A stretch of 64,000 nucleotides of DNA, from positions 36,556-100,555 of the forward strand of contig MCFE01000299.1 in the NCBI GenBank assembly GCA_002104905.1. The letters run 5' to 3'. Shown in pieces: positions 58,072-64,000 of the stretch (position 1 is the first letter of the stretch; every line of letters begins with the position of its first letter). This stretch comes from Basidiobolus meristosporus CBS 931.73. Taxonomy: Eukaryota; Basidiobolomycota; Basidiobolomycetes; Basidiobolales; Basidiobolaceae. The translations under genes were made by a program, and so were the position numbers. Under the pieces are notes generated by a model. It saw only the letters and a program-made list of their open reading frames with translations, had not been told where the DNA came from and made no database searches.

Positions 58072-59685
58072 AGACTTGTTCCATTGTACTGTGCCAGGGT
58101 GCACAGCGCAATCCACAGTCTCTAAGAACAATCAGGTGCAATATTGTAGCTACCAGTAGGCAAGATTGCTCTTGGACAATTTTGCACTGTGTGGGACAAT
58201 CTTGCACACCATGACACAATCTGACACAATGAGGTTGGCGCAAATGATAGTGCCAACTTGTAATGTTTGCATCACATGTGCAATTGGATCATGCCATTAT
58301 GGTATGTAAAATCCAATATTTGGATATGTTGCTTTAATGAAATTGGCAATTAATGCATATCACACTTTAAACTACACTGATAATTACCATTCTGGTTACC
58401 ATCTCTCCAATTGGATGGTATCTCTGTGGTTAATTGGTCTAAAAGTATCCCAAAGCTGTCAGCCCCCAATTGGCTCTTTGACTAATACACAAGCCACCTG
58501 ATATGCCATCAAATATCCCATTTTGCCTATCAAGCAAATAAATCCCTGATCCTAGTGATTGGACAAGCTGTCATAGCTAGCACACAACCAATTGTATAGG
58601 TGTAAATTGGATCAAATGGCAGCACTGGTGCCACAGATGATGTATACATATGCAGGGTATTTATTTATAGGAGTCATGTCTCAAATATGAGACAACCTTT
58701 AGATTGGCTATATCAAAAATTTAGTGAGCACTGATTTGCAATGACTTGAAGCAGATTGCATAAGAAAATGAGTTGTTTAGATCATGACAAGTAATAGCAA
58801 TTCAATGCAATTGCATCATCTTCTCCTAGTTTTTTTTTCACATGGATTACTACTGAAGCATTTGGCAGTGATTCACTTAGCATACCTAAACTACTTTCTT
58901 GCCAACTATCCTCTTGGCTACCTGTGTATTTGTAGTCAGTATTTTTCCTCCTGGTTGATGAGTGCAAAGCTGCAGCTTGGCCACGCTGAATTGCTCCAGA
59001 TGATGCAACTGAGCCAGCCTGCCGTGCTATGTGCTGATATGTTCTTTTACTTGCCAAAGACTCTGGTGGTGGAAGCACTTCATGTGGGTCATCATCAGTC
59101 AGTTCACCAGAAGAAACTTGCTGATGGTCAGGTGTAATAGCATGCGCAGGTGTGACTTGTTGCATTGGCAAGGCCCTTGGCTGAGTTTGATGTGATGCTG
59201 CTTGTTGACGCAACTTGGCCTGCTCCATTGGACTTATGTCTTTTTGAGCAGTTTGGCAAGTTTGGGTGGCTTTGCTCTGAAGCTCATGTGTTGACCCCAT
59301 ATGTGTTGACTTGATGCAGGGCACTCTTGTGAAGGGTGTTGGTGTGATTTGGACTGACATGCACCAGCACGCTGAAGTTGCAAGGGATGGTAAGGAATCC
59401 AGCAAGGTGTGCTGGCACAATCAAGATGCTGTTGCTTGCGGTCTGCATTCTTCCTCTTGAAGCTCACCTTCTAATTTCTCAAGGTATTCACTTACACTCT
59501 GTCTGATACTTTGGAACTGTTGCCTGGATGAGGCCTGTGTATATTGCTCTTGGAAGCCACTTAGCTCTATTAATATATCATATAATTCATTAGTCATATG
59601 AGTCAAAAACACATTCAAAATCTCTTTGGTTCCCAAAGTTAATGCACAAATGGACACATCCAGCCACTATGGAGCAAACAGCATG
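58072..59685 (-). mobile_element. Unit A, copy A4, truncated by gypsy 3
   Basis: It begins AGACTTGTTCCATTGTACTG. The subterminal region with GCACTGTGTGGGAC-like repeats matches A1 to A3, then ORF-A follows on the minus strand. The gypsy 3 LTR at 59686 cuts ORF-A in its N-terminal half. This copy shows the site of the A1 family beta LTR and the copia 1 site uninterrupted. Confidence 0.65.
58782..59657 (-). pseudogene. ORF-A, copy A4 (longest C-terminal part)
   Basis: One frame runs from 59657 to 58782 with a single stop between ATAS and LCQHTLLDSL (an Arg codon in copy A3). It shows GTKEILNVFL, LIELSGFQEQYTQASS, SIRQSVSEYLEKLEGELQEE, then the polar C-terminus with LTDDDPHEVLPPPESLASKR and SSTRRKNTDYKYTGS, ending CYYLS. 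The nearly intact frame of about 290 codons shows the C-terminal reading frame better than any other copy. Confidence 0.55.
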
Positions 59686-60053
59686 TGTTACAAGTCTTGG
59701 TGTAAGAGTTGTAGAGGAATAGGGAGTTTAGCTAGTATTGTATTCACTAAAACTTGAACTGATTTTTATTGAGGTTCCAGCAGCTCCTTACATACATTTT
59801 GCCAGATCAATTGCTGACTAATTGTATTTCCTAATGTAGGTTGTGGCTGATGACTTATCTGATTGCATCATCATCACCCAATAAGATCCTACTTAATATA
59901 TCTATTTCTGTCTGATAAGGATCTGCTGATTCATTTGCTGACTAATGCCACTGATTTGATAGATAATACTAATATACTGATAACCTAAACATATACCAAT
60001 TAATTTGACTAAAAACCGATCTAACTTAAACATTCAAGCAGCAGATCATAACA
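59686..60053 (-). repeat. 3' LTR of gypsy 3
   Basis: 368 bases, TGTTACAAGTC to GATCATAACA on the plus strand. It aligns with 35180-35546, 46688-47056 and, inverted, 48902-49269. Confidence 0.9.
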
Positions 60054-60063
60054 TTCTCCCCTA

Positions 60064-63000
60064 CTACAGTTGAGAGGGTTCTCCTGAATCTCTTTTCTTG
60101 TGATACCAATATCTTGATGGTTCAGTATTATCAGCAAGTCTTGCAAGCTTGAGTCTCTCCCTATGCACTAAGTCTTCCCGGATATTGCCTTGTTTGTCCA
60201 CCAGTTGGTAAGTTGCAAATGGACATTCTCTGATGATCTTGAATGGTCCTGTCCATTGTGGCTCAAACTTCTTCCGAGTGTTGTTTCTTAGCAATACAAA
60301 GTTCCCAACTGTCAATGCTTCTGGTGCTATAGTCTTATCAAATCTCTGCTTCATCTTTTCTGCACTTTGAGATACTTTGGTCTGTGCCTCTTGATGTCTT
60401 TGTTCCAGTTGCTGGTGTCTACTTGGCTGACTGAGTTCATCTTCTAAGGTTTCTATAAGTTTTGGTTGTGTGAGATCTCCTGGAATCCTTGGTTCACATC
60501 CATAAACTAAGTAAAATGGTGATTGCTGGGTGGTGTTGTGTACTCTGACTCTGCATGCAAAGAGTGCTTAGTCTATGTACTCATCCCATCTACTGACAAC
60601 TCCATTTGCATACTTGGTCAGCATTTTTCCAAATAATCCATTAAACCACTCAGTGACTCCATTAGTTCTGGGGTGATATGCTGAGGTTTTCAAGTGTCTG
60701 ATCTGCTGCATTTCCATGTAAGCCTCTAATGTCTTTGCCATAAAATTTGCACCTCTATTGGATAAGATCTCCACAGGGCATCCAAACTTCATCAGGATCT
60801 CATGGTAAATGAAACTTGCAACTTCTTGTTCACTGGCTATTGGTACAGCTTTAGCAACTGGCCATTTAGTGGCATGGTCAATTGCTACTAGGATCCAACA
60901 GTTGCATTTCCTGGTAGTTGGCAGTCTTCCAATAAAGTCAATTCCCCATCTCTCAAATGGTCTTACAGGCTCCAAAGGGAAGAGTTTGGCAATTCTTTGT
61001 GGCTGGCCTTGATTGATTTGGCAGTTTGGGCATGTTTTCACTAGCTTCTCAATATCTTGTTTCATTCTGGGCCACCATGCTCTGGCTTTCACAAGGCTAT
61101 AGGTTCCTTCAATCTCAAGATGTCCATATCCATTGTGTAGCTTATGTATTAAATCCAGGCAAGCAACATAAGGACAATAGGCAATAGGGCTTCCATCAAC
61201 AATTTGGTAGAGTGTTTCATCCTGTACAACAAATTTGCTGGCTTCATCACGGATAATCTTCTTGATATCTTCATCCACCTCATTAGGAATGGCTTGGTCC
61301 TCCAAGTACTCTGGTAATAGGCTAGGCCAATCTGATTCATGCACCAAGTTGAGTTGTGCAACATGTTCTAATCTTGATAAGGCATCAGCAACCATGTTGT
61401 TTTTTCCAGGACAGTAGACAATCTCCAGGTCAAATTGCTGAATGTATTCACTCCATCTTGTCATTCTCCTAGAGAGTACCTTCTGAGTAAATATATACTT
61501 AAGGGAGGCATGATCAGTCTTCACAGTGCATTTGACTCCTTCAATATAGCATCTCCATGTCTTCAAACAGTGTATTATAGCAAGCATCTCCTTCTCATGC
61601 ACTGGATAGTTTTGTTCTGCTGAGTTCAGTTTCTTGGATTCAAAGGCAACAGGGTAGTCCTTTCCCTTGTGTTCTTGGCTCAGCACTCCACCAATTGCAT
61701 AATCTGAAGCATCTGTGCACAGAGTGAACTCTTTTCTGAAGTCTGGTATTCTTAAGCTTGGCAGCTTAGCAAGTTCATTCTTGAGCATCTGGAAGGCAGT
61801 CTCACAAGCTATGTCCCACTTGTAGGTATTGTCTTTCTTGAGGATATCAGTTAAAGGGGCTGCAATTCTTGCAAAAGACTTGACAAATCTCCAATAATAG
61901 GAAACCATTCCAAGGAATGATCTGAGTTCTGATATGCTATGGGGCTGCTTCAAATTCTTGATTACTTCCACCTTCTTGGGGTCTAAGGTTATGCCTGTGC
62001 TAGTCACTATGTGTCCCAGGTATTCAACATGCTCCTTGAAGAGTTCACACTTGGCTAGCTTGCCATATAGCTTGTTCTCTCTTAGTTTCTTCAAGACCTT
62101 TTCAATGTGCACCACATGATCCTCTTCTGTCTTGCTGTATATCAATATGTCATCCAGGTAGATTATCACAAACTTGTCTAAGTACTCCTGAAAGACAGTC
62201 TGCATCAGCGTCATGAATGTTGCAGGGGCATTAGTGAGGCCAAAACTCATGACTAAGTACTTGTAATGTCCATATCTGGTCCTAAATGCTGTCTTAGGAA
62301 TATCTTCTGGTTTCACCCTAATTTGGTTGTATCCTGACATGAGGTCAATCTTGCTAAAAATAATGGCTCCATTAAGTTGGTCCAAAAGCTCATCAATCCA
62401 AGGTATGGGGTACCTACTCTTGGCAGTAACTGAGTTCAGGGCTCTGTAGTCAATGCACATCCTAAGTGTTCCATCCTTCTTTTTCACAAAAAGCACCGGT
62501 GCTCCCAAGGGTGACTTGCTGGGCCTGATATATCCTTGCTCCAATAGCTGATCAATTTGTCTCTTCATTTCCTCCAATTCCAATGGACTCATTCTGTAAG
62601 GTGTCTTGCTCACTAGAGGGCTATCTCCTGTGTTAATGGCATGATCCATGTCTCTGACTGGTGGTGGGCTTACAAGCTCATCTGGAAACACATCCAAATA
62701 TTTCTTCAAGAGAGTCTGGACCTGCTGGGGTGCTGGTGTAGAGGAATCCTCCTGTAATACTGCCATGAGGAGCATCTTGGTACCTTTTCTAAGTGCTCTA
62801 CAGAACTGGGTCTTGCTAAGTTTACTTGTCTCACACACACTGGAATTGACCAAGTTGAAATCCAGCCTGGCAGGTAATAGCTCATAGGTCTTGTTGTCTT
62901 TTTGGATCTGAGTAGCATGGGTTCTCCAGTTGATTGATGGATTACAACAAAATAGCCAGGTTTTTCCAAGTACAAGGTCAAACTTGCAGTTCCCAAATAT

Positions 63001-63846
63001 ATAAGCCTGTAGGTCTTCTTCATAGTCATTGATCTTCATTCTTACTGGCTGGGTAATACGGTTGATCATGTGAGAGTTCCCATCAGCTGTGGAGACTGAA
63101 GTTGATTTGGTAGGTTCTGAGTTGATTCCAGCTTTCAAGGCAAATTGCTCCAACATGTACTCATGCAATGCTCTTGAGTCAATCATGATCTTGGCAGGTA
63201 CTCCATTGATTACTCCATTCAAGTACAACAACTTCCCTGAGTTTGAGGTCATTTGGGACAAGTACTCCTCTATCATATGGAAGGTGAGTTCCAAGTCTTC
63301 TTCAAGCTCATCTTCCACATTACTGTGTTCATGGGACTCAATATGGTTAAAGGTTCTTGTTGGCTGGTGTCCATTTCTTCTCTGAGGGCAGTACTTTGCA
63401 ATATGTACTTGCTGGTGGCAATTGAAGCAAAGTCCTTTCTTCTTACATTCTTCTGAGGTAGGATTCTTCTGCATAGCATCTATTTCCATTGGTACTGCTT
63501 CTGATTGTCTTCTTTCATAATGATTGTAGCCTTTCTGATTAGTCACTGTAGGCTTCCCAACTCCAAACATAGCTGAGTCATAGTCAATGGCAATCTTGAT
63601 GGCTTCTTCAATAGTCTGAGGTCTTTGGTAACTCACTTCCTGGAAAGTTCTTTCTTTCAACCCATCAATAAAGTATTCAACTTGATCCAAGGGGTCCATT
63701 CTTTCAATTTGTCCAAGTAGACATCTGTACTCATAAATGTATTCTTGCACCATTCCTTTCTGTCTGACTGTCTTTAACTTCCTTCTTAGTAGTGTCTGCT
63801 GGTGTGGAGGTTCAAAAGCATCCTGAGTTTCCAACACAAACTCCAT
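60064..63846 (-). pseudogene. Gypsy 3 Gag-Pol polyprotein, one long frame with inactivating changes
   Basis: 1,092 codons stay open from 63846 to a TAA at 60568-60570; the same frame resumes to 60064 (..RYWYHKKRDSGEPSQL), so a single stop breaks it. Order: Gag with CCHC knuckle [14 protein letters not shown] (about 139-152); protease (about 215-290); RT (about 430-600, [10 protein letters not shown] intact); RNase H ([26 protein letters not shown]); integrase zinc region (HNGYGH.., CPNCQINQ) and core ([32 protein letters not shown]). The protease DSG triad reads DSR (codon 63172-63174), and the integrase core reads LSNRGANF where gypsy 1 has LSDRGANF (codon 60757-60759), so the second catalytic Asp is Asn. 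Both fit G-to-A changes. The stop replaces a Gln codon by C-to-T. Confidence 0.88.
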
Positions 63847-64000
63847 CCCAGGTAGAGATTGTAGAGCATCCCATCATAGTGGCTGACCTGATCTTGTTGT
63901 GGTACCACTGTAAAGCTGCATCTGCCAGGTAAGAAGCCGCATAATGCAACTTGCTTTCTGGAGCAATTCCTTTAGCTTAAAAGCTTCTTCAATCTGAAAG

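Larger units (their letters stand above)
59686..64000 (-). mobile_element. Ty3/gypsy element 3, nearly complete, runs off the window
   Basis: The 3' LTR (59686-60053) is preceded on the minus strand by the tract GTAGTAGGGGAGAA, integrase, RNase H, RT, protease and Gag. The 5' LTR and Gag start lie beyond base 64000. Gag sequence continues upstream of 63846 in another frame (SYLADAALQWYHNKI, then a one-base shift near 63848), so the open frame that begins at 63846 does not have the natural start. Confidence 0.9.

Noticed and set aside
60568-63846. Gypsy 3 as an active, intact element
   Set aside because: Stop codon, frameshift near 63848 and altered protease and integrase residues argue against activity.
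1-64000. CRISPR arrays, rRNA or tRNA genes
   Set aside because: No regularly spaced short repeats, and no sequence with a convincing tRNA A/B box pair or rRNA core was noticed by eye; a dedicated scan was not possible.

Overview
The window is eukaryotic and most likely fungal. Protein-coding genes are cut by many short introns (54 to 110 bases, GT..AG, often with a CTAAC or TACTAAC branch site). The recognisable genes include END3, a fungal endocytosis factor, and a fungal-type amino acid permease. The second half is packed with Ty3/gypsy, Ty1/copia and CACTA-like elements. An early-diverging, transposon-rich fungus such as a member of Mucoromycota fits, but this is inference.

Bases 1 to about 20,000 are the gene compartment. 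In order it holds a nine-exon multi-pass membrane protein with a signal peptide (1000-3285, +), END3 (4069-5745, -), a cluster of solo LTRs (6629-8185), an unidentified and perhaps decayed multi-exon locus (8713-9892, -), the ERAD-type ubiquitin-conjugating enzyme UBC7 (10665-11533, -), a secreted protein built of short tandem repeats (12477-14012, -), a SAM plus HMG-box plus AT-hook nuclear protein (16181-17588, +), and an amino acid permease (18353-19876, -). Splice models were rebuilt by hand. Each of the four multi-exon models closes to a whole number of codons. Bases 19,877 to 24,597 hold no gene I can support.

From about 24.6 kb to the end the sequence is almost entirely mobile DNA, much of it nested. 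A CACTA-like element (C1, Transposase_21/TNP2 type) was hit by a 3.3 kb terminal-inverted-repeat transposon ('unit A', 33308-44141, target duplication ATT). That unit was hit by a copia element (33422-40939, 5-bp duplication with one mismatch), which in turn carries a gypsy element and a gag-bearing element. A related CACTA copy at 49.3-52.4 kb preserves the uninterrupted site. A second copia (52394 to about 56690) contains a 734-bp near-palindromic transposon (54316-55049, duplication AAG) and a solo LTR (55851-56199, duplication TATCT). A nearly full gypsy element (59686 to beyond the window end) has a long open frame with key catalytic residues changed. Four copies of unit A carry the same roughly 400-residue ORF of unknown function.

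No tRNA, rRNA or CRISPR array was seen. No functional autonomous transposon is visible: every reading frame in the right half is broken, truncated or has altered catalytic residues.
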